Assembly: GCF_950005125.1 (NCBI RefSeq)
Contig: NC_080097.1
Span: 74,442,601 to 74,506,600, forward strand
DNA: 64,000 bases
Direction of reading: 5' to 3'
From: Chionomys nivalis
Lineage: Eukaryota; Chordata; Mammalia; Rodentia; Cricetidae
Below, in pieces: positions 1 to 10,849 of this stretch (positions are counted from its first letter, which is position 1; each line of letters starts with the position of its first letter). The notes beneath the pieces were generated by a model, which made no database searches, had not been told where the DNA came from, and saw only the letters and a list, made by a program, of their open reading frames with translations. The position numbers and the translations under genes are program-made.

Positions 1-200
1 GGGGAATGGGTATGCACAGGGTGCACAGACATACATGTAGACAAAACACCCATATTCATAAAATAAAATAAATATTTTTAAAATAAATTTTTAAAATAAA
101 TCTTTAAAACAATCAACCTACTCCCCCAAGAAAAGAAAAGAGAAAGGAAAATTCTGATATCATAGAAGATAGAATAAAGTGCAATTGGAAGATAATTTGG

Positions 201-584
201 TGTGGGAGAATGGTCTATATTCTGTTAATTATATTTTAAATAAACACTGATTGGCCAGTCACCAGGCAGGAAGTATAGGTAGGACAACCAGACAGGAAGT
301 AGAGGTGGAGCAATAAGAACAGGAGAATTCTGGGAAGGAGGAAGCCCATTCATCTGCAGTCCTGCCCAGACACATAAGAAGAAAGATGTGACCTACCCCG
401 CTGAAAAAGGTACTGAGCCATGTGGCTAACATAGATAAGAATAATGGGTTAATATAAGTTATAAGAGTTAATAAGAAGCCTGAGCTAATGGGCCAATAGT
501 TTATGATTAATGTACACCTCTGTGTGATGTCTTTGTGCCTCAACAATTGTGGGAATAGGGCAGGACAGAAAACCACAGTCAACA
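201..584 (+). mobile_element. Solo-type LTR, family A (class II ERV-like)
   Basis: Starts TGTGGGAGAATGG and ends CAGTCAACA, with AATAAA at about 240-245. The middle carries the phrase 'aggcaggaagtataggt' shared with the LTRs at 7206 and 9541, in the same orientation. Open frames across it are not coding. Confidence 0.6.
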
Positions 585-615
585 ATAATTTATTGCTTAC
601 AAATTCTCTGTAGGA

Positions 616-799
616 GGGGCTGGAGAGATGGCTCAGTGGTTAAGAGCATTGCCTGCTCTTCCAAAGGTCCTGAGTTCAATTCCCGGCAACCACATGGTGG
701 CTCACAACCATCTGTAATGAGGTCTGGTGCCCTCTTCTGGCCTGCAGACATATACACAGACAGAATATTGTATACATAATAAATAAATAAATATAAAAA
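616..799 (+). mobile_element. B2 SINE
   Basis: Full-length B2 starting GGGGCTGGAGAGATGGCTCA and ending in an AAATA-rich tail. It is flanked by a perfect 15-bp target duplication (aaattctctgtagga). Confidence 0.95.
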
Positions 800-814
800 A
801 AATTCTCTGTAGGA

Positions 815-1926
815 AAATGATAGTAAGATGATTCAGTAGCGGTTCATGATGGCCTGTTGAAATGTTTCCCAAGGCTTTGTTTCTGTGGCAATGGAATCCT
901 CTACAAAGCATTTGCTCTTACCACAAGAGGGAATGGGTTAGGGGAACAGTGAGGCAATTGTGTAATCACTGAAACAGTAGGACCTTGGGAGAAAATAGCC
1001 GCAGGTGCTTTAGGGGAAAGTATTATGGCCTCGAGCTAGCTAACCTCCTGACAGCAGTTGAAGAAGGATTCTGAAAACGCATCCTGATGTAGGCAAACCT
1101 TCAGCAGCACAACAGCTCCCTCTTAGACTAGACTAACAAAGTTGGTTCTGAAGTCTGTGTTCAGTAGATTTGAAGAGTCCAAGAATAAGAATATAAAAAT
1201 GTAGATTCCAGAAATAAGAATGTAGAGATAAAGAAATATAAAGTTGTAAGCCCAAGAGAATGAGAGCTGACTGTCAGCAGCTTCCTCAGCACCTTAAGGA
1301 TTAATTATAACAGTGGGTTACTCTGCTTTACAACCCAGAGCTCTGTCTGCAAGATTGAAGCGGCCCTCTGCAAACTCAGGGTCACTCTGAAAACTCAGGG
1401 TCACTCTGCAAACTCAGGATCACTCAGCAAACTGAGGATCAGCTTTTAGATAACACCCCTGGCTACTCACGGCTGGAAATTGATGTGAGCTGAGTTAACT
1501 TTTAAATGATGGATATAGGTGACGTCTGACTTTGTGGTTTTCTATTGTCCCACACCCTTCCCTGCTGTGCGAAACTGGCCGTGTCAGGGGAGGTGCAGAG
1601 CCTGGCAAACACTGTCAGGGAAGGCCAGGGACGAACAGTGGACTAAATACAAACACTAGTTTAACTGAAAAACTCTGTTAATGGAAATTGCAAAGAAGGG
1701 CAATTTATATCTGAGTTTTACCTTGAGATTGTAAAAGTTCTTTTGTTATTGCCTAAGGCTTGCTATAAAAGGAGGAGTTCAGAAACCGGCCTTTGCCACA
1801 GCCTCACAAATCCATCTCTGGCCATGGTCTCAGCTAGCTGATAATCTTTTTGTGCCCAATAGAGATTTATTTTATTATTTTTTTAATTTTTAATTTTTTT
1901 TCTTATTAAACAAAAGGGGGAGGTGC
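815..1926. other. Unassigned ERV-flanking sequence
   Basis: No gene was recognised. It contains the 19-bp tandem repeat at 1366-1441. Near its right end is a polypurine tract ('caaaagggggaggt', about 1911-1924) that directly precedes an LTR, so the right part is probably the 3' internal end of an LTR element. Confidence 0.45.
1366..1441. repeat. Four tandem 19-bp units
   Basis: Units read ctctgcaaactcagggtca with one to four changes per copy, in uninterrupted head-to-tail order. Confidence 0.85.
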
Positions 1927-2198
1927 TGTGGGAGTTACTTTCACTCCTTCAGCCAATAGCCTTTAAGATACCAGCCCTCTTGGGCATGGTTTCTTAAACT
2001 ATAAATGCAGCTGTAAAGCCTGCACTCGCTCTCTTGCTTCTGGCTCTCACTTCCAGCTGTTAGACTCTGTTTCTGTTCCCCATTCGTGCAGAGGACTGTG
2101 ATCTAGGACAGTGATCTGTGAGTCTCCCCTAAATAAATAACCCTTTATTATATGTAACTCTGAATTAGTATGGGATTATTTGGTATCTTCCACCATCA
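1927..2198 (+). mobile_element. LTR, family B, likely 5' LTR of the gag-pro remnant
   Basis: Starts TGTGGGAGTTAC and ends CACCATCA, with AATAAA at about 2130-2140 and a TATA-like 'ctataaatg' near 2000. A purine tract lies directly upstream and a primer-binding-site candidate directly downstream. A diverged partner lies at 12498-12743. Confidence 0.6.
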
Positions 2199-2200
2199 TC

Positions 2201-2220
2201 TGGTGCCTGAACATGGGGAC
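2201..2220 (+). other. Candidate retroviral primer-binding site
   Basis: The sequence tggtgcctgaacatggggac, three bases after the LTR end, resembles a tRNA-Lys-type primer site with two substitutions and one inserted base. Its position is right for a 5' LTR. Confidence 0.5.
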
Positions 2221-2999
2221 CAGCCCACACTTTTTGGGATCAGTGTGCCAGCCCCGTGGTACATTGTCTGCTGATTCTACTGCCTGCGGCTTTAGCTGGC
2301 CTTCAGATGCAGCAGGCTGCTGCTCAGCTCTCCCTAGCTTGCAACCCACATACTAACTCTCTCCAGTGCATTACACGCCAGCCCACACACTGCTGCCTGT
2401 GATCCCCACAGTGCACACAGTCTGCAACTCACACTGACAGAAATTTTTGGGTTTTCTCTTTATCCAGGGCTCCAACTCTCGAAATACTTCTATCGCCTTA
2501 ATAACTGTTCTTAATGTGTTAAACAAAGCATATTTTTCAGTATCTAAATAAGCAAGACTGTGACACCTGCTGGCCAATAACGATTATTACACCTACTCCA
2601 ATTCATTGTAATTACTTGTAACATCTGAAAAACTACAAAAAATGACTGATAACATCCAAGAGTTTGATAATTATTTTGCTTATATTATGGAAGATATTAT
2701 GCAAGACTTATGCTATTTTCCTTCCCTTAATTTGATTCTAGGAATTAGCTTTGTTTTCAATATTATCTCATTAAAAATAGTTTAATACTAAGGATAGCAT
2801 CAATTTGACAAAATTATCTGAAAGAATTTGTGCTATTGAATCTAATATCAAAATCTGTTTTTAAAAAGTTATGATATGTTCAAGGACGAGAAATTACAGG
2901 AGATTCAGACTTTTAAAAATGAGTAGTAAAAAAGATTTGAAAAGATTGAAGAATTTATTGAAATTGATGAGCAGGGACAGAAGGTACAAAGACAGGATT

Positions 3000-3633
3000 T
3001 AGCCTCATCAGTATGTGCCAGACCCCTGGGATGACTTACACAGAGTTTCAACTACATATTCATACTAATTTCTTCAGAAAGATCATCTGGCACAAAGTAC
3101 CCTAAGGTAGTCAAAGAATATACATGGGAACCAATATGTATGAGCAATCTAAAAGAAATAAAAACAAGCAATAGTTTCTTATGGACTACGTTCACCATTT
3201 GTCAGGGAAATGGTTAAAATGTGGGCTTCAAGCACTAAGGCTACCCCACACGATTGGCTTCAATTAATCTCAGTGGTCCTAGAAAAATGAACCTTAGCTG
3301 CTTTGAAAGTGTTATTGGAGAGAAGAGGCAAAAATTTTAGAGCAACAGAGGAAAGCAAAAGGATTTAAGACTTCCCAAGATCAAATTCTTGGTGAGGGTC
3401 ATTACTCTGAACCTCAGGAACAGGCTCACTACGACAAAAACATCTTGTCCCTATGTACCACAGCAGCTTTAAATGCATGGGACAGAATTCAGGAACCAGG
3501 AAAGAGGACTGAGTCATATATTAGGGTTAACCAGGGCCAGAGAGAACCCTTTACTGACTTCTTACAAAGATTAACTTAGGCTGTACAATTAGGAGTAACA
3601 GACCCTAAAGCTAGATGTGTACTTATCGAATCT
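3000..3633 (+). pseudogene. Decayed gag capsid region of a class II ERV
   Basis: Reading frame 1 preserves a capsid-like segment around 3478-3576. It includes a major-homology-region motif QGQREPFTDFLQRL, then a TAG at 3577-3579. The same frame reopens at 3634 as the nucleocapsid part. The frame upstream is broken. Family assignment rests on this motif and on the downstream zinc knuckles. Confidence 0.6.
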
Positions 3634-4002
3634 TTGGCTTTTGAAGATGCCAACTTAGAATGTAAGAAGATCCTTGGGCCTCTAAAGGTTGGACCAGCAC
3701 ACATAGATGAATGGATCTTGCATACAATGAATGTTGAAATATTTGACTATAGTACTGAAGCCTGGATAGGAGGATCAATTTCCAACTGTATAAAGAGACA
3801 CCAAAATGAAAAATGTTTTAATTGTGGAAGAATAGGACATCTAAGAAGGGACTGTAGACAAAAAAAATATCCTATAAATAATGTCTCCTCTAGGAATGGC
3901 AAGAATAGGAGGACTCAGCCTTCCAATATATGTAGGAGATGTGGCAAAGGCCAACATTGGACTAATGAATATAGGTCGACAAGAGCCAGACAAGGCAACT
4001 GA
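3634..4002 (+). pseudogene. gag nucleocapsid remnant with CCHC zinc knuckles (class II ERV)
   Basis: An open frame of 122 codons ends in two retroviral zinc knuckles. The first, CFNCGRIGHLRRDC, is a complete CX2CX4HX4C. The second, CRRCGKGQHWTNEY, has Tyr in place of the last Cys. Basic residues surround both. Nucleocapsid binds genomic RNA in live viruses. Here the gene is interrupted upstream and downstream, so it is an old copy. The paired-knuckle layout with a protease frame following fits betaretrovirus-like (ERVK/IAP-type) elements. Confidence 0.75.
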
Positions 4003-4078
4003 TACCACCAGGAAACTCCTTGGGGGGCCTCTCACAGGTCCCAATGTCAAACAAGGCCCAGTCATTCCCAGTCATTGA

Positions 4079-4568
4079 GGAGAACATGTTTCACGAGGAA
4101 AATTAAACAATCCAGTGCCTACTGTAAAAAACCAAACTGTTCTGGATGATGGAATAGACATGGAGAATGAGTCAAAAACTCTAGTAGAAAATAGGAAATG
4201 TATATTTTGGCAGAATTCTATAAATGATCAAAGACCAAAGCTAAGAGTGCATGACATTGTAATTGAGGGATTACTAGACACAGGTGTGGATGTGAATATC
4301 ATTACTCCAGAATCTTGGCATCCAGACTGGCCTCTTCAAAAGGCAGATATTAAATTCATAGGAATTAGAACCCTATCTCAAGTAAAACAAAGCAAAGAGA
4401 TGGGTTGAATGCATAGGGCTTGAAGGACAGAAAGGAAGACTGAGGCCATATGCAGCTAATATTGCAGTGAATTTATAGGACTGGGACCCATTGCAGCAAT
4501 GGAATACCCAGGTTAACATTCTTGCAGTCCCCAAAACTCATGTTTCTGGGAAGGATATTATGAGGTAC
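4079..4568 (+). pseudogene. Retroviral aspartic protease remnant (class II ERV)
   Basis: A frame offset from gag covers 4115-4408 and carries the catalytic signature LLDTGVDVNII. The DTG triad is intact; the usual following Ala is Val. Flanking residues resemble betaretroviral protease (ESWHPDWPLQ). The frame ends at a stop at 4406-4408, and recognisable retroviral sequence ends near 4568, where an L1 fragment begins. No reverse transcriptase or envelope domain was recognised after it. Confidence 0.7.
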
Positions 4569-5062
4569 TAAAAACAGCCTGATATTGACAGAAGAACAGA
4601 CAGGAGGCCAATGGAACTGAATAGAAGGCCCGAATATCAATCCACAAATCTTCAAACACCTGATCTTTGATAAAGAAGCAAAAAATATCAAATGAAAAAA
4701 AGAAAGGATATTTAAAAATGGTGCTGGCATAACTGGATATCAACATAAAACCAGCTACACTGAACCTTATAGAAGAGAAAATGGGAAGTACACTTGAGCA
4801 CATTGGTACAGGAGACGACTTCCTAAATATAACCCCAGCAGCACAGACGCTGAGAGAAACAATTAATAAATGGGACCTCCTGAAACTGAAAAGCTTCTAT
4901 AAAGCAAAGGACACAGTCAACAAGACAAAACGACAGCCTACAGAATGAGAAAAGATCTTCACTAACCCCACATTAGACAGAAGTCTGATCTCCAAAATAT
5001 ACAAAGAACTAAAGAAATTGGATGCCAAAAGATCATATAATCCAATTAAAAAATGGAGTACA

Positions 5063-5247
5063 GGGGCTGGAGAGATGGCTCAGAGGTTAAGAGCACTGAC
5101 TGCTCTTCCAAAGGTCCTGAGTTCAATTCCCAGCAACCACATGGTGGCTCACAACCATCTGTAATGGGGTCTGGTACCCTCTCTGGCCTGCAGGCATACA
5201 CACAGACAGAATATTGTATACATAATAAATAAATAAATATTTAAAAA
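5063..5247 (+). mobile_element. B2 SINE inside L1
   Basis: Full-length B2 with A-rich tail and target duplication aaaaatggagtaca, copied from the host L1. Confidence 0.93.
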
Positions 5248-5298
5248 AAAAAATGGAGTACATACTTAAACAGAGAACTCTCAACAGAGGAATCTAAA

Positions 5299-5865
5299 AT
5301 GGCTGAAAGACACTTAAGGAAATGTTCAACATCCTTAGTCATCAGAGAAATGCAAATCAAAACAACTCTGAGATTCCATCTTATACCTATAAGAATGGCC
5401 AAGATCAAAAACACTGATGATAACTTGTGCTGGAGAGGTTGTGGGGAAAAGGGAACACATCTGCATTACTGGTGGGAGTGCAAGCTGGTTCAACCCCTTT
5501 GGATGTCAGTGTGGAGATTTCTCAGAAAATTAGGAAACAACCTTCCTCAAGACCCAGCAATACCACTTTTGGGTATATATCCAAAGAATGCTCAATCATG
5601 CCACAAGGACATGTGCTCAACTATGTTCATAGCAACTTTGTTTATCATAGCCAGAACCTGGAAACAACCTAAATGCCCCTTGAACGAAGAATGGATAAGA
5701 AAAATGTGGTACATTTACACAATGGAGTACTACACAGCAGAAAAAAATAATGACAGCTTGAATTTTGCAGGAAAATGGATGGAGCTAGAAAACATTATTT
5801 TGAGTGAGGTAACCCAGAAACAGAAAGGCAATTATCACATGTACTCGCTCATAGGTAGTTTTTAA
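5299..5865 (+). pseudogene. L1 ORF2 C-terminal remnant
   Basis: The 188-codon frame matches the end of L1 ORF2p. It includes the Cys-rich segment CWRGCGEKGTHLHYWWECKL and the typical PAIPLLGIYPK and MWYIYTMEYY motifs. The endonuclease and reverse transcriptase domains are absent, so it cannot act on its own. Confidence 0.88.
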
Positions 5866-6123
5866 ACATAAAACAAAGAAAGCCAGCTTACAAACCACAA
5901 TCCCAGAGAACTTAGATAACAATGTGGGACCCTAAGAGAGACTTACATAGATATAATGTACATGTTAATTAGAAAGTATAAATAGACAAGATCTCCTGAG
6001 TAAATTGGGAGCATGGGGACCTTGGGAGAGGGTTGAAGAGGGAGTGGAGAGGCAGGGAGGGGAGCAGAGAAAAATGTAGAGCTCAATAAATATCAATTTT
6101 AAAAGGTATAAAAAAAGAACCAT

Positions 6124-6310
6124 GGGGGCTGGAGAGATGGCTCAGAGGTTAAGAGCATTGCCTGCTCTTCCAAAGGTCCTGAGTTCAATTCCCAGCAACC
6201 ACGTGGTGGCTCACAACCATCTATAATGCGGTCTGGTGCCCTCTTCTGGCCTGCAGGCATACACACAGACAGAATATTGTATACATAATAAATAAATAAA
6301 TATTTTTTTA
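6124..6310 (+). mobile_element. B2 SINE at the 3' end of L1
   Basis: Full-length B2 inserted in the L1 A-tail; 'aaaaaagaacca' is repeated on both sides. Confidence 0.92.
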
Positions 6311-7205
6311 AAAAAGAACCAGACTAGTGATGCTGACTATTGTAATGCATCAAAGAAGAGTTGTAAAATGCCTAATTTATGGGAAAAAGATGAAAGTTCT
6401 CAACTTCATATTGGTTTACATGTACAGGTAGTCAACTTACAATGGGGCTATATTCTATCAGACTCACTAAATTGAAAATGTTAAATATATTTGGTATACT
6501 TGACCTACTGAACTTTGTAACTTAGCCTGTTTTTACAATAAACTGTTGATTATGTCCCAAAAATGTCTTAACTTCAAAGTAGAAGTAAAAAAAAAAAGTG
6601 TTATATTAGTGAGGAGGTTATACTTTTGTTTCCATTGGAAATGAAAGGCTGTGGATTCTTTCCAGGTTAATGGAGAGCAGATTTGACTGGGGAGCCCTCC
6701 TGAGTATCTTGGCTACAGACACAGGGGAGGAAGCCAGGACAGGTGACTTGTCAGCTGGTCCCTCGACATGGGAACAGTTCAGGGATGAGATGAGACATGA
6801 TCAATCTTGCTGGCTACAGAGTCCTCATGACTTATTATTACATATAATCCTTTCATATGGCATGAATAGAGATTACAGTTTGACTATGCAGTCCAAATGA
6901 ACTTATAAGTTGACAGATGCCTTTTGCCTGCTCAAACATAGAACAAAAAATCATCTTTAATTGACTTATTCACATCACACTTTCCATACTTGTGTCAATG
7001 CAGATGTATGTTATCTTAAAATTTTGTGTGTTTTCAGAGCAAGGGAACTGAAAACCAATGAAAATGAGTGGTTCAGATGATCCAGCCTCTCAAAGTGTCT
7101 CTGTTGCCGTCTCCTCAGCATTCTGCATCCAAAACAGCTTCAGGACTGCTTGCTGAGATGGTTCAGTCTCACAGCCTCCTCCAGCAAGGACTTCAGATAA
7201 GCTGG
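6311..7205 (+). mobile_element. Internal 3' part of a non-coding LTR element (family A, copy 1)
   Basis: From about 6570 the sequence parallels 9130-9540 (shared phrases 'gaggctgtggattc', 'aaaacag.ttcaggactg'). It runs directly into the LTR at 7206. Open frames at 6670-6900 and 7068-7253 are not conserved between copies and are taken as chance. Confidence 0.5.
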
Positions 7206-7585
7206 TGTGAAACACTTCTGTATTCTGTCAATTATGTTTTAAATAAACACTGATGGGCCCGTAGCCAGGCAGGAAGTATAGGTGGGACAACCAGACAGGA
7301 ATTAGAGGCAGGTCAATGAGAACAGGAGAAGTCTGGGAAGGAGGAAGCCCATTCCTCTGCAGTCCTGTCCAGACACCAAAGAATCAGGATGTGACCTACC
7401 CTGCTGAAAAGGGTACTGAACCATGTGGCTAACATTAGATAAGAATAATGGGTTAATATAAGTTATAAGAGCTAATACGAAGCCTGAGCTAATGGGTCAA
7501 TCAGTTTATAACTTATGTAGACCTCTGTGTGATTTTCTTTGGGACTTGCCAGCTGTGGGAACCAGGCAGAACAGAAACCCCAACA
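7206..7585 (+). mobile_element. LTR, family A
   Basis: About 380 bp, closely similar along its length to the LTR at 201-584 and in the same orientation. AATAAA lies near 7241. Confidence 0.6.
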
Positions 7586-9540
7586 AGCAAGCCCACATGT
7601 TGCAATAATCCCTACATTTTTTCATCACACTGAGACTAGACAACAGCTAGGTCTCCCAGGACTTGACTATTATCCTAACTTCCTCAGGGTCCTCCAAAGA
7701 TTTCAGCATCCTCAGACAAAAGGAAGCAGTCTAAGAAATACAATGCTCACCTTTCCAAGACGTAGGAGAGGGTGAGTTTTGTCATTTGGTGGGTTATGGA
7801 TGTTTTTCATTTCCTTATGGGGGTTAGTTACAAATTATTATTGATAATGATGAGAAAAAAACTGAACAAAAGAGATTAGATTTAAGGATCTCTTTTTGAG
7901 AAGAAAAATGGGGGATACAGTATAAAAATGATGGAACAAAAGGACAGATTTTTTAAATCTACTTTTAAACAACCACTAGTCTCAACTATTTTACATTGGT
8001 ATAGATTTTTGTATATTGATAAAATTTAAGGTTATTTTTATTATACTCTGTATAGGTTTCTATTCTTGTTTAAGATACTCTACCTTTGTAGCTTATTTTA
8101 AAATGTGTTGTAACGTTCTAGTCCTTGAAAGCTATTTAGGATAATAAAGAAATATAAGTTAGTAGTCATCTATAACAATCAAACTTATAGTAATGTTAGG
8201 TATATTTTCAATGTCAATCAGAATCATATTTTAAATAGTGTAGACCCATATTTCTGTATGGTGTAGCAGCCAGGCATAAAAGCCATAGGCCCAGTCTGAG
8301 CTGATCACGTAGCTTTTCGGTTTTCAGCCATAACAGGAAAAAAGCTGCGCCCTTTTAAAATGCCAGTTTTCTGGGCCATCCTGTAAGGGCAAACTCTAAC
8401 TCTTTCAAGCAGGCAGTCCTGACTACAGAGCTTTTGAGTATTGTTTAACACTGTTGCTGGCAAGGACCTTGAAACATCATAGAGTTGTGCCAATAAAAAT
8501 GGTTACAGCCATTACCTCCACCATGAGGCTGGGAAGCTAAGGAATGGGCTGGATCCAGCCATCAAAGCCATGGCTTTAATCTTCTCCATAAAGACTCATG
8601 TGGTCAGAAAAAGAGATACACAGTAAAGAGAGATTCAAAGATGAAGAAAACCTCTAAATGGTTTATGAATGTTAAAAATATATGTAGTCTTAAAAGAAAA
8701 AAAAAGGTTAAAGTTCTAAAAAAAAAAAGAGAGTAGTTGGGTGTGGTGGTACACACCTTTAATCCCAAAGTTTGGGAGGGAGAGGCAGACAGACCTCTGT
8801 AAATTCAAGGTGTGGTGGCAGGACACACCTCTAATCCCAGCACTGGGGAGGTAGAGACAGAGGGATCTCTGTGAGTTCAAGGACAGCCTGGTCTACTGAG
8901 GGAATTCTAGGACAGCCAAAGATATACAGAGAAACTGTCTCAAAAAGTAAAAGTAAAAATAAAAAAATAGAGGTTAAAATAAAGCCACATTAAAATGGAA
9001 AATACACACAGAATCTTAATACTGTATGCTATTATGCTCTTTTTGAATTGTTTGAATGCTGAGGAAGGAGCAACAGCTGCTAAAAGATATTTGCTTATAA
9101 ATGTTGCTGAATTAATCCAAGATAGGTATTTTGAAAAAATAGCTTGGCTTCAAAATTGAAGTCAAAAGGTATGTTACTTTGGAGAAGAGGATTTGCTTTT
9201 GTTTCTACAGAAAATGAGAGGCTGTGGATTCATTCTGAGATAAGAAAAATCCAGTTTGATCAAGGAAGATCACCTGAGAAATCTCCAGTTGGAACAGATG
9301 GCCCAGATATCAGAGTTCTACACCCAAAACAGATTCAGGACTGTTGCCTGAGGTGATCAAGACTCACAGGATACTCCAGTCAGGACTTGATGATAATTCT
9401 AAATTTTCTTTAGGTCCCCATAAGATTATCAGTGCCCCCCAATCAGCCGGAAGTAGCCTGGAATACTACGCCCACATTCCCAAAAAATGGACTGTGGATA
9501 TTTTCCTTTGTTAAAAAAAAAAAAAAATGGGGGGAAGTGG
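7586..9540 (+). mobile_element. Internal region of a non-coding LTR element (family A, copy 2)
   Basis: About 1.95 kb between two family A LTRs. It ends in a purine-rich tract ('atggggggaagtgg') directly before the LTR at 9541, as expected for a polypurine tract. No conserved open frame is present. Segments recur at 10.85-12.1 kb and 26.5-28.98 kb. A dimeric B1 interrupts it at 8737. Confidence 0.55.
8737..8946 (+). mobile_element. B1 SINE with duplicated left half
   Basis: A first left-half segment (gtggtggtacacacctttaa) is followed by a second (gtggtggcaggacacacctc) and then a normal right half and tail. Confidence 0.8.
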
Positions 9541-9847
9541 TGCAGGAGAATTGTCTGTATTCTGTCAATTATATTTTGAATAAATGCTGATTGGCCAGGC
9601 AGGAAGTATAGGTGGGTCAACCAGACAGGAAGTAGAGGCAGGGCAATGAGAACAGGAGAATTCTAGGAAGGAGGAAGCCCATTCCTCTCATTCCTGCCCA
9701 GCCCACTGAGAAGCAAAGTGTAATCTACCCCGCTGAAAAAGGTACCGAGCCATATGGCTAACAGTTTATAATTAATGCAGACTCTGTGTGATTTTTCTTT
9801 GGGGCTTGCCGGTTGTGAGGTACTGGGTGGGACAGATACCCTCAACA
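9541..9847 (+). mobile_element. LTR, family A, with an internal deletion
   Basis: Starts TGCAGGAGAATTG and ends CTCAACA. It lacks the roughly 70-bp stretch (aagataatgggttaat...) that the other two family A LTRs carry after 'gtggctaac'. Confidence 0.6.
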
Positions 9848-10139
9848 ACCAGCCAGCCCCATTCATGTTACAAAGACTCGATTTGAAAATGAGAAACCTC
9901 TTGAGAAAGAGAAATAACAGCTCATCCACAGAGGTAACAATTATACAGGTGGTAAGAAAATTTCATAAGGGTTGGGGCAGTGTTCTGTTCTTGTCTTTGC
10001 AGGAAAGTACTCATCTTCAAAAAGTAAAGAGACCCTGGTCATTTGGATGCCAAAAGAAGAAAAGGTAACTCTCCAGAAAGGATCACCAAGCAAAGAAAAA
10101 TATGACTTATAAGGACAGGTCATCTGCAGGGTAAAATCT

Positions 10140-10262
10140 CATTTTTTGTATATATACAAAAATACACACACACACATATATAGATAGATATAGATGATAA
10201 AGATATAGATATAGGTATAGGTATAGATATAGATGATAGAGATAGAGATAGATATATATCAC
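10140..10262. repeat. Imperfect TATAGA/GATA microsatellite
   Basis: Runs of tatagata and gatagagata with short CA tracts before them. Confidence 0.9.
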
Positions 10263-10298
10263 AGCAGAATAACAGACTCACTTAAAAATCAAAGCTGG

Positions 10299-10610
10299 CT
10301 TTTGATGGAGGAAGGTCATTGGTTAAATAATAAAGAAATTGCTTGGCCCTCATAGGTTAGAACATAGGTGGGTGGAGTAAACAGAACAGAATGCTGGGAG
10401 GAAGAGGAAGAGTAAGCACACCTTGGGGTGCTACACACATTATTAGAAATGGGCTAGTCCAGGTGCGAGAGTTAGCCGAGAAGAGGCTAGATATAATGGG
10501 CTAAGCAGTATTTAAAAGAATACAGTTTGTGTGTTGTTATTTCGGGGCATAAGCTAGCCAGGCGACCAGGAGCTGGGGCGGCAGGAACACAGCCCGCAGC
10601 TCTTACTACA
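10299..10610 (+). mobile_element. LTR, mys-like family C
   Basis: Begins inside the LTR (gaggaaggtcattggttaaa) and ends GCAGCTCTTACTACA. It contains the phrase 'acagtttgtgtgttgttatttcggg'. It is related to the minus-strand copy at 20136-20502 and more distantly to 13173 and 28984. Confidence 0.55.
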
Positions 10611-10849
10611 AAAGGCTTTAGAGTTGCATAATGGCTATCCTCTAAATCCAAGCATGTTGTTACAAGAAAAATTCAGAATTTCAGTCTCATTTCAGGAGCC
10701 ATCTGATATGGGACAGAAAGAAAGAACTTAGAAAAATTTTACTTTTCTCCATATCTATCTTTGTCTCTATGGTACCTTTTGTTGAATATATGTCTATATA
10801 AACAATGTTTAAATTATCCACAATGAACAATACATTTTCCTGCAGTAAT

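Larger units (their letters stand above)
4569..6113 (+). mobile_element. L1 LINE, 5'-truncated 3' end
   Basis: Translation in shifting frames follows the L1 ORF2 C-terminal region (segments like LKLKSFYKAKDTVNKTKRQP). A 3' UTR with AATAAA near 6084 and a short A-rich end follow. A B2 SINE split it at 5063-5247, duplicating 'aaaaatggagtaca'. The L1 sits inside the ERV at the end of the protease remnant. Confidence 0.85.

Noticed and set aside
1366..1441. CRISPR-like array
   Set aside because: The four 19-bp units are head-to-tail without spacers, and the genome is a rodent's.
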